Part shown: positions 42,703 to 51,673 of the stretch, piece by piece
Numbering within the stretch: position 1 is the stretch's first letter
How the letters are laid out: each line of letters starts with the position of its first letter
Source of the DNA: UBA11872 sp965198285
Lineage (GTDB): Bacteria; Chloroflexota; UBA11872
DNA: 64,000 nt
Reading direction: 5' to 3'
NCBI GenBank assembly: GCA_965198285.1
Contig: OZ240251.1
Coordinates: 1,116,001 to 1,180,000, forward strand
The notes under the pieces: model-generated
What the model saw: only the letters and a program-made list of their open reading frames with translations
The model's database searches: none
Told to the model about the DNA's origin: nothing
Program-made: the position numbers and the translations under genes

Positions 42703-43829
42703 AGCTGGCGCTGGTCAGCGATGCGCTCGATCCAACCAACGGGTGGGGACGCTATGCGGGCGAACTTGCCCGCGAGTTAATAGCCGCTGGCGTCGATGTG
42801 CGTCTGGTGAGTCCTCGCAGTCGGGCGGCGATGACTGACCTGCGCAACTACCCGGACCACTGCGAGATCCCATCGTTCCAACACGGCCGGCGTCATCCCC
42901 TGCGCGTGTTCCAGCGCACGCTGCCGCCGCTGCGGCGGGCACTGCGCGGCGTAGACGTGATCCACTGCATGGTGGAGCCTTATGCGCCGGCCGTGGCTGT
43001 GGCGGCCGGCCGGCGGCCGTATTTCGTGTCGCTCGTGGGAACGTATTCACTCCCCTCAGGTCGGCCATGGATGGAGCGCTGGCCGCTCCGCTGGGCGCTG
43101 GGACGGGCGCGAGGTCTGCCAGCTATCAGCGGCTACACCCGGCGGAGAGTCGAGCGCGACACGGGCGTGCGGCGCGCCAGCGTCGTGCCGCTGGCGGTTC
43201 GGGTCGTGGAATTTCAGCACGGCGACCCGCCGCCGCGCGAGCCGCGCCTGCTCCTCTCGGTCGGAGAATGCAAGCCGCGTAAGGGCTATGACCTGGCGCT
43301 GGAGGCATTCGCACGCCTCAGGTCCGAGGGCGTTGCCGACCGCTACGTGATTGTTGGCCCAACCAATGCGTCGTCGCCCTACGTGGCACGCCTGCGCGCC
43401 AGAATCCGCGAGCTTGGGCTTGTTGGGTGCGTCACGCTGACCGGCGCGGTCAGCCAGGACGAGCTTGTGGACTGGTATTACCGAGCGCGTGTCGTGACGA
43501 TGCCGTACCGCGCATGGGGATCGGACTTCGATGGATTCGGCCTGGTGTTGCTTGAGGCCAACGCCTGCGGGACCCCGGTGGTCAGCACCCGCGACTCCGG
43601 GGCCGAGGAGCCGGTGGTCCACAACAAGAACGGCCTCCTCATCCCGCCAAATGACGTGCCGGCCCTGACCGACGCCCTGCGCATCGTCCTGACCGACGCG
43701 AACCGCTGGCAAGCGCTGGCGGCGGGCGCGCGCCGCCGCGCGGATGCCATGACGTGGCGTCGGTCGGCGGAACAACTGCTGGACGTGTATGCCCAGGCAT
43801 TGGGCAGGCGCCTAGACGTCGCGGCATGA
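42699..43829 (+). CDS. GT4 family glycosyltransferase
   Basis: 376 residues from GTG 42699 (GTGA overlap). The opening KLALVSDALDPTNGWGRYAG, the donor-domain segment RLLLSVGECKPRKGYDLALE and the EX7E motif DGFGLVLLEANACGTPVVS identify a GT-B mannosyl/glucosyl-type transferase. The overlap on both sides (the next junction is ATGA) places it firmly in the coupled series. Confidence 0.88.
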   Translation: MKLALVSDALDPTNGWGRYAGELARELIAAGVDVRLVSPRSRAAMTDLRNYPDHCEIPSFQHGRRHPLRVFQRTLPPLRRALRGVDVIHCMVEPYAPAVAVAAGRRPYFVSLVGTYSLPSGRPWMERWPLRWALGRARGLPAISGYTRRRVERDTGVRRASVVPLAVRVVEFQHGDPPPREPRLLLSVGECKPRKGYDLALEAFARLRSEGVADRYVIVGPTNASSPYVARLRARIRELGLVGCVTLTGAVSQDELVDWYYRARVVTMPYRAWGSDFDGFGLVLLEANACGTPVVSTRDSGAEEPVVHNKNGLLIPPNDVPALTDALRIVLTDANRWQALAAGARRRADAMTWRRSAEQLLDVYAQALGRRLDVAA

Positions 43830-45301
43830 CTGGAAGCGCCTCGACAGCATCCCGCGACGGCAGCTTGGGGGATCGCGCCGTCCGGGGGATCGTTTCGCTG
43901 GGAGTTCGCGAAGGCGGCATGAAGCTCGTGTCATTTGCGGGCAGCATCGCCCTCTTCCGTCTGCTGACGCCGGCGGACTTTGGCGTCATCGTCCCTATCG
44001 CCACGTTTGCCGGCCTCGTCAAGCAGTTTGCGGATATGGGGTTGCATCCCAGCCTGATCCAGCGCGGCAGCGAGCCTGAAAGCCGCGACTTGCGGGCGGT
44101 TTTTACCGGCCAATTGCTGCTCGTGTTGGTTGGCGGAGTGGTCGTGTTTTTGGCCGGGCCGTTTGTGGTCGACGCGCTGCTAAACGATCAGATCGATCCC
44201 TGGATGACGCGGGTGTTCGCGTTCTCGGTCTTCTTCACTGCATTTCGCATCGTCCCGGCAGCCTTGCTCGAACGTCACCTGCAATTCGGCCGGCTGGCCG
44301 CGGCCGACATCGCTGGCACTTTGTTCTACTACAGCGCCGGCATCGGGTTTGCCATCGGCGCCGCCGGCGTCTGGAGCCTGGTGATTGCCCACGTCGGCGC
44401 CAGCCTGGTGTCGACGCTGGCGGTTGTGGCGGCGCGTCCGTGGTGGCCCGCACCCACGCGCAACCTGCGGGTCCTGAGGCCTCACGTCGGCTTTGGAGCG
44501 CGCTTTCAAGGGTCGCGGCTGGCGATCACGCTGAAGGACTCGCTCATCCCCCTCTTCACGCCGCGGGCGTTCGGGGCGTCGGCTACGGGGTATCTCAGCT
44601 GGGCCAACCGGGTGTCCGCGCAGCCGCTTGCCCTGACGCAGTGGGTGGCGCGGGTGAGCCTGCCGACCTTCGCACGCATACAGGATGCGCCAGAGCAGGT
44701 TCGCCGTGGCGCCGAGCTGACGCTGAAGTGGAACGCGATCGTGACGCTGCCGGGATTCGTTGCCGTCATTGCCTTCGGGCCTGAGATCGCCGGCCTGATC
44801 TATGGCGAGCAATGGTTGCCGGCGGTTCCGGCCCTCTACGTTCTGGCAATCAACAACGCGCTGATTCCCATCAACGGTCTCATCACGCCGATTCTGAACG
44901 CGGTGGGCAAGACGAAAATTGTGCTGGTGGTGTCGCTCGGTTGGGGCGCCGCCGCCTGGGGCTTGGCCGCCGTCCTGACAGCCCTGGGTACCGGATTCCT
45001 GGCGGTCCCGCTCGCCTTGGCTGCTTCGCAGGGGCTGGCGGCGCTGGCTCTGCTGCCGATTGGACGACGCGAATTCGACCTGCGGCTTGCGCACCACCTG
45101 GTGCGTCCGCTGGTGGCGGCCGTGGGTGCCGGTCTCTTCGGACGGTTCATCCTGCTGCCCCTGCTAACCGACGCGGTGTTGCTGATCCAGGGTGGTGTGG
45201 TTGTCGTGCTGGTCTACGTCGCGCTCCTGTACGCCATCGACCGCAAGGCGCTGCGGTCCGAACTCGGCGCGCTGTGGCAGCGGCGCGCGGCAGCGGTATG
45301 A
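43826..45301 (+). CDS. Wzx-like polysaccharide flippase (MOP superfamily)
   Basis: The 491-residue protein starts at ATG 43826 (ATGA overlap) and has about 12-14 hydrophobic spans. The N-terminal pattern GIVSLGVREGGMKLVSFAGS...FRLLTPADFGVIV is typical of WzxC/O-unit flippases, with ALLERHLQFGRLA and PTFARIQDAPEQVRRGAE further on. It would flip a lipid-linked oligosaccharide to the outer leaflet. Its presence in a cluster that also has an ABC exporter implies either two products or two steps of one product. Confidence 0.87.
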   Translation: MTGSASTASRDGSLGDRAVRGIVSLGVREGGMKLVSFAGSIALFRLLTPADFGVIVPIATFAGLVKQFADMGLHPSLIQRGSEPESRDLRAVFTGQLLLVLVGGVVVFLAGPFVVDALLNDQIDPWMTRVFAFSVFFTAFRIVPAALLERHLQFGRLAAADIAGTLFYYSAGIGFAIGAAGVWSLVIAHVGASLVSTLAVVAARPWWPAPTRNLRVLRPHVGFGARFQGSRLAITLKDSLIPLFTPRAFGASATGYLSWANRVSAQPLALTQWVARVSLPTFARIQDAPEQVRRGAELTLKWNAIVTLPGFVAVIAFGPEIAGLIYGEQWLPAVPALYVLAINNALIPINGLITPILNAVGKTKIVLVVSLGWGAAAWGLAAVLTALGTGFLAVPLALAASQGLAALALLPIGRREFDLRLAHHLVRPLVAAVGAGLFGRFILLPLLTDAVLLIQGGVVVVLVYVALLYAIDRKALRSELGALWQRRAAAV

Positions 45302-45308
45302 GCGGGCC

Positions 45309-46358
45309 ATGCGCGTCCTGCTGATTGGCCCGCACTGGGACACCGGACGCTGGACCGAGTATTGCGCGCAGGGGCTGCGTGACACGGGGCATGACGTGCG
45401 GATGTACCGTTACAGCCAGCGGCTCGAGCGACGGGTGGGGCTTTGGGGGCGCGTGCAGCGGCGGCTGGCGGGGCCCGACCGGTACTACATCGCCAGGATG
45501 TTTCGGGCGGCGCAGGCGGACAATCTGGATGTGCTGCGGCTTGCCGCCGAGCAACAGCCGGAGTTCACACTGGTCCTCAAGGGCGAGGTCTTGCTGCCGG
45601 AGACGGTTGAGCGCCTGCGGAATCTGACTAATGGCCCCGTCGTGCAGTGGTGCGGCGACGATCCGAGCTGGTTCCCGAACATTATCGGGGCGGCGCATCT
45701 GTACGACCGGTTCTATCTGGCCGATCCGACCTACGCTCCAGATCTTGAGCCACGCGGTGTACCGGCGAGGTTTCTGCCGCACGCCGTCCACCCGGCGGCC
45801 TGGGCCGGGCAGGACGCGGACGTCAAGCTGGTGGACGTGATTTTCGTTGGCGACGCACGGCACAACATGGGGCATCTGCCGGCGAGTCGATCCAGGGTTG
45901 AGATCCTGGAAGCCATTGCCCGATCCGGGGTCGATCTTGCCGTCTGGGGCCGCGGGTGGGAGAAGCTGGAACCGAGCTATCGGGTTCGCGAGGCGCATCG
46001 CGGCCTGACGCTGCTACCCGCGGTCGCCGTGGCGCGGGCCTACCGCAGCGCCAAGGTCGTGCTAAACGTCCACCATGCCCAGATGCGCCAAGGGCCAAAC
46101 ATGCGCACGTTCGAAATCCCCGCGGCCGGCGCGTTCCAGCTCGCGGATTACAAGACCCGTATGGACGGGCTGTTCGAGGTTGGAACGGAGCTTGCGGTTT
46201 ATCAGGACGCCGGGGACGTGGTCTCAACACTTCAGCGCTATCTGGATGACGAGCCGGCGCGGCGCGCGATTGTCCAGGCGGGCAAGCGGCGGGTGGAGCG
46301 TGACCACACGTACGCAGTTCGCATGCGGCAACTGATTGACGACGCGCTCGATGGATGA
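45309..46358 (+). CDS. CgeB-like / DUF3880-type glycosyltransferase
   Basis: 349 residues from ATG 45309, 7 bp after the flippase. The pattern RVLLIGPHWDTGRWTEYCAQ, the mid-protein VVQWCGDDPSWFPNIIGAAH, then LPHAVHP and the C-terminal RRVERDHTYAVRMRQLI matches spore-maturation CgeB-like GT-B transferases that act on surface polysaccharides. The GPNMRTFEIPAAGAFQLADY segment corresponds to the donor-binding loop. The next gene overlaps its 3' end by 8 bp. Confidence 0.82.
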   Translation: MRVLLIGPHWDTGRWTEYCAQGLRDTGHDVRMYRYSQRLERRVGLWGRVQRRLAGPDRYYIARMFRAAQADNLDVLRLAAEQQPEFTLVLKGEVLLPETVERLRNLTNGPVVQWCGDDPSWFPNIIGAAHLYDRFYLADPTYAPDLEPRGVPARFLPHAVHPAAWAGQDADVKLVDVIFVGDARHNMGHLPASRSRVEILEAIARSGVDLAVWGRGWEKLEPSYRVREAHRGLTLLPAVAVARAYRSAKVVLNVHHAQMRQGPNMRTFEIPAAGAFQLADYKTRMDGLFEVGTELAVYQDAGDVVSTLQRYLDDEPARRAIVQAGKRRVERDHTYAVRMRQLIDDALDG

Positions 46359-47169
46359 AGGACGCTTCCCTACCGCTCTCGTGGCGCGGAGCGACGCCGA
46401 GATTCTGCGACTGGCGCTGCGCGCACATCCTCACCAGCCAGCCATCGCGCTCTGGCGCGCCACGGAGTTCGCCATGCTTCGGGACATCACCTTCGCCGCG
46501 CCGGTGCTGGACCTGGGCTGCGGGACCGGCGAAGTCGCGCGCTGCGTGCTGCGGTCGCACTGGCCCGTCGATGGGCTGGAGCTCGTGCCCAGCGAGGCTC
46601 GGGTCGCGCACGCGTCAGGCATCTATCGGGCGGTGATGCGCGCGGACGGCTCTTCGCTGCCCCTGGCGTCCGCGACCTATGGCGCCGTCTACAGCCATAG
46701 TGTGCTGGAACACATTCCGGACGACCTGTGCGCGGTTGCGGAAGCCGCCCGGGTCCTGCGTCCCGGTGGGCGTCTGGTGTTCATGGTTCCAACGCCCGCC
46801 TTTGCCGCGCGAATCGAGCGTGAATCAGGCGCCGATGCCCTGGCGTCCACGAACACGCGTCTGGGTCACTACCACTATCGGGCGCTAGAGGAATGGACGG
46901 CACGACTAGACGAGCTTGGACTGCAGGTCGTGACGAGCCGCGGGCATTTGCCGGCCGCAACGCAGCGGACCTGGCGGCGGCTGGATGAACTGATGGTGCG
47001 GCGGGTTGGCGGCCGCCGCGTACTGGACTGGTTCCGAGGGCTTCAGCGGCGCCGGCTTGTCCCGCTGCCGCTCTGGGTTGGCTTGTGGTCGGTGCTGCTT
47101 TGGAGGGCCTTCCGTCGGCCGGTTCAGGATCCCGGGGGACACCTCATCGTGGCCGAGCGGCGCGCGTGA
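46351..47169 (+). CDS. class I SAM-dependent methyltransferase
   Basis: 272 residues from ATG 46351; a TTG 15 bp upstream is possible but gives a larger overlap. Motif I is VLDLGCGTGEVARC (~57-70), followed by the Methyltransf_11 features SHSVLEHIPDDLCAVAEAAR and RVLRPGGRLVFMVP. A C-terminal extension includes two hydrophobic stretches (LVPLPLWVGLWSVLLWRAF) that may tether it to the membrane. It may cap or decorate the glycan or its lipid; it is also the possible client of the Trm112-like protein at 31652. Confidence 0.85.
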   Translation: MDEGRFPTALVARSDAEILRLALRAHPHQPAIALWRATEFAMLRDITFAAPVLDLGCGTGEVARCVLRSHWPVDGLELVPSEARVAHASGIYRAVMRADGSSLPLASATYGAVYSHSVLEHIPDDLCAVAEAARVLRPGGRLVFMVPTPAFAARIERESGADALASTNTRLGHYHYRALEEWTARLDELGLQVVTSRGHLPAATQRTWRRLDELMVRRVGGRRVLDWFRGLQRRRLVPLPLWVGLWSVLLWRAFRRPVQDPGGHLIVAERRA

Positions 47170-48236
47170 GCGAGCTGCGCGTTCTGCACCTGTCGCCAAC
47201 CTGGTTCGGCGACGAGTCTGTGCGCGGCGGCGGTGAGCGTTACCCGCTCGAGCTTGCGAGCGCGATGCTGCGTCACACGCCCACGCGTCTCGTTTCGTTT
47301 GGCGGTCGACCCGGGACACGCCGCGTTGACGGGTTCGATATCGAGGTTCATCGGACCTGGCGGCGGCTGCGCGGACGGACGTATGACGCGATTGGCCCGG
47401 GGTTTTTGCGCGCGCTTGGCTGGGCCAACGTTGTCCATTGCCACCAGGCCAGGTCGGGTCTCACTGCGCTGGCCGCGCTAATCGGCCGACCGCTCGGAAA
47501 ACGAATCTTCGTCACGGATCACGGTGGCGGTGGGGTGAACTGGGTGCGGCGGTTGCGGATTGGTCGCTGGATCGACGCGCAACTGGCGCAAAGCGAATTT
47601 GCCGCCGCGACGCTTCCCTACGTGGGGCGACGGGCGGAGATCATCTATGCCGGCGTTGATACGGCGAAATACTCGCCGGGGTCTGAGAAGACGCTCGGCC
47701 GGGTCGTGTTCGTGGGCCGATTGCTGCCGCACAAGGGCATCGAGACGTCGATTCGAGGTCTGCCGGCTGGTGCAACGCTCGAGATCTACGGGCGGCCCTA
47801 CGACGCCGCCTACCTGGAGTTCATTCGTTCCGAAGCGGCGTGCCGTGCCGTGCGAATCCATACGGGCGCGTCGGACGAGGAGGTGATTGCCGCGCTACGG
47901 TCGGCTTGCGCGTTCGTGATGCCCTCCGTCTACGAGGATTACCGCGGGCGTCGCCAGGCGCTGCCGGAACTGGTGGGGCTGGCGCCGCTGGAAGCCATGG
48001 CGTGCGGGACGGCGGCTGTGGTTTCGGACGTTGCCGGAATGCCTGAGATTATTCCGCCGATTGGCGGCGCGATTGTGCCGCCCAGCGATCCTGACGCGTT
48101 ACGGCGTGCCCTGGCGCCGCTCACGGCCTCGGTTGAGCAGGCCGGGATCCAGGGCGCCGCCGCCCGCGAGCATGTGGTGCGCCGATTCACCTGGTCCGCC
48201 GTGGCCGATCGCTGTCTGGCGGCGTACACCGCCTAG
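47166..48236 (+). CDS. GT4 family glycosyltransferase
   Basis: 356 residues from GTG 47166 (GTGA overlap). SELRVLHLSPTWFGDESVRG opens the acceptor domain with a GGGER loop. VFVGRLLPHKGIETSIRGL marks the donor domain, and LAPLEAMACGTAAVVSDVAG covers the acidic motif, whose first Glu is replaced. Its stop TAG forms part of a TAGAAT -10-like box for the following gene. Confidence 0.86.
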   Translation: MSELRVLHLSPTWFGDESVRGGGERYPLELASAMLRHTPTRLVSFGGRPGTRRVDGFDIEVHRTWRRLRGRTYDAIGPGFLRALGWANVVHCHQARSGLTALAALIGRPLGKRIFVTDHGGGGVNWVRRLRIGRWIDAQLAQSEFAAATLPYVGRRAEIIYAGVDTAKYSPGSEKTLGRVVFVGRLLPHKGIETSIRGLPAGATLEIYGRPYDAAYLEFIRSEAACRAVRIHTGASDEEVIAALRSACAFVMPSVYEDYRGRRQALPELVGLAPLEAMACGTAAVVSDVAGMPEIIPPIGGAIVPPSDPDALRRALAPLTASVEQAGIQGAAAREHVVRRFTWSAVADRCLAAYTA

Positions 48237-48239
48237 AAT
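48234..48239 (+). promoter_or_regulatory. -10 box (TAGAAT) overlapping the stop of the preceding GT gene
   Basis: TAGAAT begins with the TAG stop codon of the gene ending at 48236 and lies 28 nt before ATG 48268, in one of the few gaps of the cluster. No good -35. It is the same hexamer as at 23155. Confidence 0.35.
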
Positions 48240-48267
48240 CGCTCGATCCCTTCCCAGGCCGCTCCCA

Positions 48268-49488
48268 ATGCGCATCGCCCTGCTTGCTGATACATATCCC
48301 CCCGACAATCGGGGCGGGGCGGGGGTGGTGGTGGAGCGTCTGGCGGGCGCGTTCGCACGTGCTGGGCACGATGTGTGCGTGGTCGCGACGACCTCCGGGT
48401 CACCGTCGGTCCGTGAGCAGGACGGCGTGCGAGTGCGTCGGCTGCGGTCGCGCTATCCGGAACGATTTCGCAATACGGTGGCCATGGCCAACCCGACCGT
48501 CATACCTGGCGTGCGTCAGGAGTTGGCCGACTTCAGGCCCGAGCTGGTGCATGCGCACAACGTGCATCAACACCTGTCGTTCGCGGCGTTGTCCGAGGCC
48601 GCCCGCGTTGGCGCGCCAGTGATGTACACGGCGCACGACTACCTGCTGTTTTGCTGCATCAAGTTCATCTGCACCGGGGGCCCGGTCGACTTCCGCCAGC
48701 GCTGGTTCAACTGTGCCAAATGCCAGCGCTTCCGCTGGAACCCGGCTCGCAACGCGGTCATCAATCACCACATGACGAACCACGTGGACCACCTGTTCGC
48801 CATTAGCCGGACGCTACAGACCGCGTTGCGCGCTAACGGGTACGGAGGCGCGGAGGTCGTCTACAACGGCGTGGACCTGGACTGGTGGGGCGGCGGCGAT
48901 GGGGCGGCGTTCCGGTCGGCGCAGGGGCTGAACGGGGCGCCACTGGCGCTGCTGGCGGCGCGGGTCTCGCGAGAGAAAGGGGCTGAGGCGGCGCTGCGCG
49001 CGCTGGCGCGTTCACGGCATTCCGACCTGCGCCTGCTGATCGCCGGCGAGAACCCCCGCTACGCGCCCAAGCTGCAGCGGCTGGCTGACGACTTAGGTGT
49101 CGGCGAGCGGCTGCTGCTGCCGGGCTGGATGGAGCCTGAAGCGCTGCGCGACGCCTATGCGGCCGCCACCGTGACCCTGGCACCCTCCACGTACCCGGAC
49201 CCGTTCAACCTCACGCTTATCGAGTCCATGGCGGCCGGACGCCCCGTCATTGCGTCCACGCTTGGTGCCGGTCCCGAAATCGTGGCTGACGGGGCCTGGG
49301 GGTACACCGTGGATCCCAACGACGCGCTGGCCCTGACCGATCGGCTGGATCTGATCGTGGGCGATCCTGAGCACGCGCGGCGATTGGGCGCAGCTGGAAG
49401 GCGACGCGCGGCCTCTGCGTTTTCGCTCCAGAGGCAGGTCGATCAGACGCTCGCGCGCTATACGGCTGTGCTGTCCGCTCGGACGTGA
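48268..49488 (+). CDS. GT4 family glycosyltransferase with a Cys-rich loop
   Basis: 406 residues from ATG 48268, where the family N-terminus MRIALLADTYPPDNRGGAGV begins; open frame upstream is discarded. A loop in the acceptor domain has five cysteines (FCCIKFICTGG then NCAKCQRFRW), suggesting a structural zinc site. This loop type is known in some GT4 enzymes with the phrase HDYLLFCCIKF. The donor half carries LALLAARVSREKGAEAALRA and the acidic motif DPFNLTLIESMAAGRPVIA. It couples to the next gene through GTGA. Confidence 0.87.
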   Translation: MRIALLADTYPPDNRGGAGVVVERLAGAFARAGHDVCVVATTSGSPSVREQDGVRVRRLRSRYPERFRNTVAMANPTVIPGVRQELADFRPELVHAHNVHQHLSFAALSEAARVGAPVMYTAHDYLLFCCIKFICTGGPVDFRQRWFNCAKCQRFRWNPARNAVINHHMTNHVDHLFAISRTLQTALRANGYGGAEVVYNGVDLDWWGGGDGAAFRSAQGLNGAPLALLAARVSREKGAEAALRALARSRHSDLRLLIAGENPRYAPKLQRLADDLGVGERLLLPGWMEPEALRDAYAAATVTLAPSTYPDPFNLTLIESMAAGRPVIASTLGAGPEIVADGAWGYTVDPNDALALTDRLDLIVGDPEHARRLGAAGRRRAASAFSLQRQVDQTLARYTAVLSART

Positions 49489-50621
49489 CGTCCCGCCCGC
49501 CGCGCGTTCTGCAGATCGTCACGTCGCTGGCGGTTGGCGGTGCGCAGCGGCATTTGCTGGAGCTGCTGCCTGGGCTGGGCGAGTTTGCCGACGTCGACAT
49601 GATCTATTTCCGCGATCACGACTTGCGTTCCGAGTTCGAGGCCTGCGTCGGCCGCGTGACGTATCTGCCCATGGCTGGACCGTTTGGCGTGGTGCAGCTT
49701 CCGCGGCTGGCGGCGCACATAAGGCGGGGGCGGTACGCGCTGGTGCATACCCACCTGTTGCGAGCCGACATGTACGGCGCGCTGGCGGCACGCGCGGTCG
49801 GCGTCCGCGCCATCGTTTCCACCAAGCACAACATCGAAGCGCGGCTGGCGGCGCCGTCGGCGCGCGCGCTGCACGCGCTGGCCACCCGCCCCACGCAGCG
49901 CACGATTGCCATCTCGCAAGCGGTTGCGGGATGGGCGCACGAGCGGCTCGGAGTTCCTAGTGACCGGATTCGGGTGATTCGATACGGTTTGGACCCTGCG
50001 CCGTTCAACGGACTGGATCGGGACGCCGCACGCCGGGAGCTTGGTATCGAGGTGCGGGCGCCGGTCGTACTATGCCCGGCTCGTCTCGATCCGCAGAAGC
50101 GGCACGACGTGCTGCTGCGGGCCTTCGCAAGCGTGCGTGCCGAGGTTTCCGACGCCCAGCTGCTGTGCGCCGGCGAGACTCAGTTGGGCGGTCCCGCATA
50201 TCGCGCTCGGATGCTCCAGCTGGGCGACGACCTGGGCCTTCGCGACGCCGTGCATTGGCTGGGGGTACGGTCTGACATTCCCAACCTGATGGCCGCCAGC
50301 GATGTGATTGTGCTGGCGTCAAATTGGGAAGGGCTAGGCCTCGTGATCATGGAAGCCGCGATGGCGGGACGGCCCGTCGTCGCGACGGCCGTTGGGGGCG
50401 TACCGGAGATCGTCGAGCACGACGAGACCGGGTTGCTGGTTCCGCAGGGCGATGAGCGGGCTCTGGCATCGGGGTTGACGGCGCTGCTGCTGGATGCCGG
50501 GCGCCGAATGCGGATGGGCACCGCCGCGCGCCGCCACGCCGCCGCGGCGTTCAACCTGGAGAGCATGCGCGCCGCGACGCGTGCGCTCTATGCCGAGGCC
50601 ATCGAGGAAGTCGCTGCGTAA
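49485..50621 (+). CDS. GT4 family glycosyltransferase
   Basis: 378 residues from GTG 49485 (GTGA). RVLQIVTSLAVGGAQRHLLE is a textbook GT4 start. VVLCPARLDPQKRHDVLLRA and the EX7E motif EGLGLVIMEAAMAGRPVVAT mark the donor domain. It is the last gene before a gap that holds a hairpin and a new -10 box. Confidence 0.89.
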   Translation: MTSRPPRVLQIVTSLAVGGAQRHLLELLPGLGEFADVDMIYFRDHDLRSEFEACVGRVTYLPMAGPFGVVQLPRLAAHIRRGRYALVHTHLLRADMYGALAARAVGVRAIVSTKHNIEARLAAPSARALHALATRPTQRTIAISQAVAGWAHERLGVPSDRIRVIRYGLDPAPFNGLDRDAARRELGIEVRAPVVLCPARLDPQKRHDVLLRAFASVRAEVSDAQLLCAGETQLGGPAYRARMLQLGDDLGLRDAVHWLGVRSDIPNLMAASDVIVLASNWEGLGLVIMEAAMAGRPVVATAVGGVPEIVEHDETGLLVPQGDERALASGLTALLLDAGRRMRMGTAARRHAAAAFNLESMRAATRALYAEAIEEVAA

Positions 50622-50641
50622 CGCCGGGTTAGACCCGCCGA

Positions 50642-50647
50642 TATACT
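50642..50647 (+). promoter_or_regulatory. -10 box (TATACT) for the epimerase gene
   Basis: TATACT (5 of 6 to TATAAT) ends 5 nt before the hairpin at 50653, so the predicted +1 is at the base of that stem. No convincing -35 in the GC-rich upstream DNA. Confidence 0.45.
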
Positions 50648-50652
50648 TTCGC

Positions 50653-50676
50653 AGCGCGCGGTCGGCGCGCTTTCTT
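50653..50676 (+). terminator. hairpin with short U-tract between GT gene and epimerase
   Basis: AGCGCGC (50653-50659) and GCGCGCT (50665-50671) pair around loop GGTCG, followed by TTTCTT. It may end the preceding transcript. Because it lies directly behind a -10 box, it may instead sit at the 5' end of the epimerase mRNA. Confidence 0.6.
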
Positions 50677-50690
50677 CACGCGGGGCATCA

Positions 50691-51665
50691 ATGCCACAGG
50701 CCACTAGCCGCCCTGTGTCGCTCGTCACCGGGGCGGCCGGGTTCATTGCTTCCCATCTCTGCGAGTCGCTGCTGGCGCGCGGCCATCGGGTAATCGGGCT
50801 CGACGGCCTAACCGACAGCTACGACCTCAACCAGAAGCGGGCGAATCTCCAGATGCTCTCTCAGCACGAGGGGTTCGAGTTTGTCGAGGCCCATCTCATG
50901 GACGCGGATCTGGACCTGGATCCCGTGTTCGAGGACGTGGGGTACGTGTTCCACCTCGCCGCGCGGGCCGGCGTCCGCGAGGGCTGGACGCCCACGAACT
51001 TCGAGCGATACATGCAGGACAACAGCCGCTCGACCCAGCGCTTGGCCGACGCCGCGCTGCGCGCAGGCGTCAAGCTATTTAGCTTTGCGTCGACGTCCTC
51101 GATCTACGGATTCAATCCGACGATGCCGACCCCCGAGGATCATCCGCTGGAGCCGCGCTCGTTTTACGCGATGACCAAGCTGCTGGACGAGCACCTGCTT
51201 AGTTCGTACCACCGCCTTTTCGGTCTGCCGGTGGTCATGGTGCGGTACTACACGCTCTTCGGGCCGCGCCAACGCCCCGACATGCTCGTCCACATTGGTT
51301 TGAAGGCGATAGCAAACGGCAATCCGATCACGATCTACGGTGACGGCGAGCAGACGCGGGAATTGACCTACGTGGCCGACGCGGTCGACGCACAGGTGCG
51401 TGTATTGGACACGCTGCCGATCGGCGAGACGTTCAACATCGGGAGCGGTCCCACCGCTTCGGTCAACGAGTTGATCGACACGATGGAGCGCGTGGTGGGC
51501 AAGCCGGTTCGGCGCATCTACGGGGAGGCACATCCCGCCGATCAGCTCCACAGCCAGGCCGATACCTCCAAGGCGCGCCGCGTGCTCGGGTTCGACCCGT
51601 CCACGACCATCCAAGAGGGAATCGCGGCGGAGTTCGCATGGATGCAACAGGCGGTGCTGCGCTAA
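50691..51665 (+). CDS. NAD-dependent nucleotide-sugar epimerase/dehydratase
   Basis: The 324-residue extended SDR enzyme begins with VTGAAGFIASHLCESLL (NAD-binding GxxGxxA/S form). It has the catalytic Ser in FASTSSIYG and the YxxxK pair Y159/K163 in FYAMTKLLDE. RELTYVADAVDAQ is typical of UDP-glucuronate/UDP-GlcNAc 4-epimerase and related dehydratases. It would supply a modified nucleotide sugar to the cluster. Exact substrate unknown. The following GT gene starts 8 bp after its stop. Confidence 0.88.
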   Translation: MPQATSRPVSLVTGAAGFIASHLCESLLARGHRVIGLDGLTDSYDLNQKRANLQMLSQHEGFEFVEAHLMDADLDLDPVFEDVGYVFHLAARAGVREGWTPTNFERYMQDNSRSTQRLADAALRAGVKLFSFASTSSIYGFNPTMPTPEDHPLEPRSFYAMTKLLDEHLLSSYHRLFGLPVVMVRYYTLFGPRQRPDMLVHIGLKAIANGNPITIYGDGEQTRELTYVADAVDAQVRVLDTLPIGETFNIGSGPTASVNELIDTMERVVGKPVRRIYGEAHPADQLHSQADTSKARRVLGFDPSTTIQEGIAAEFAWMQQAVLR

Positions 51666-51673
51666 CGCCGCCG

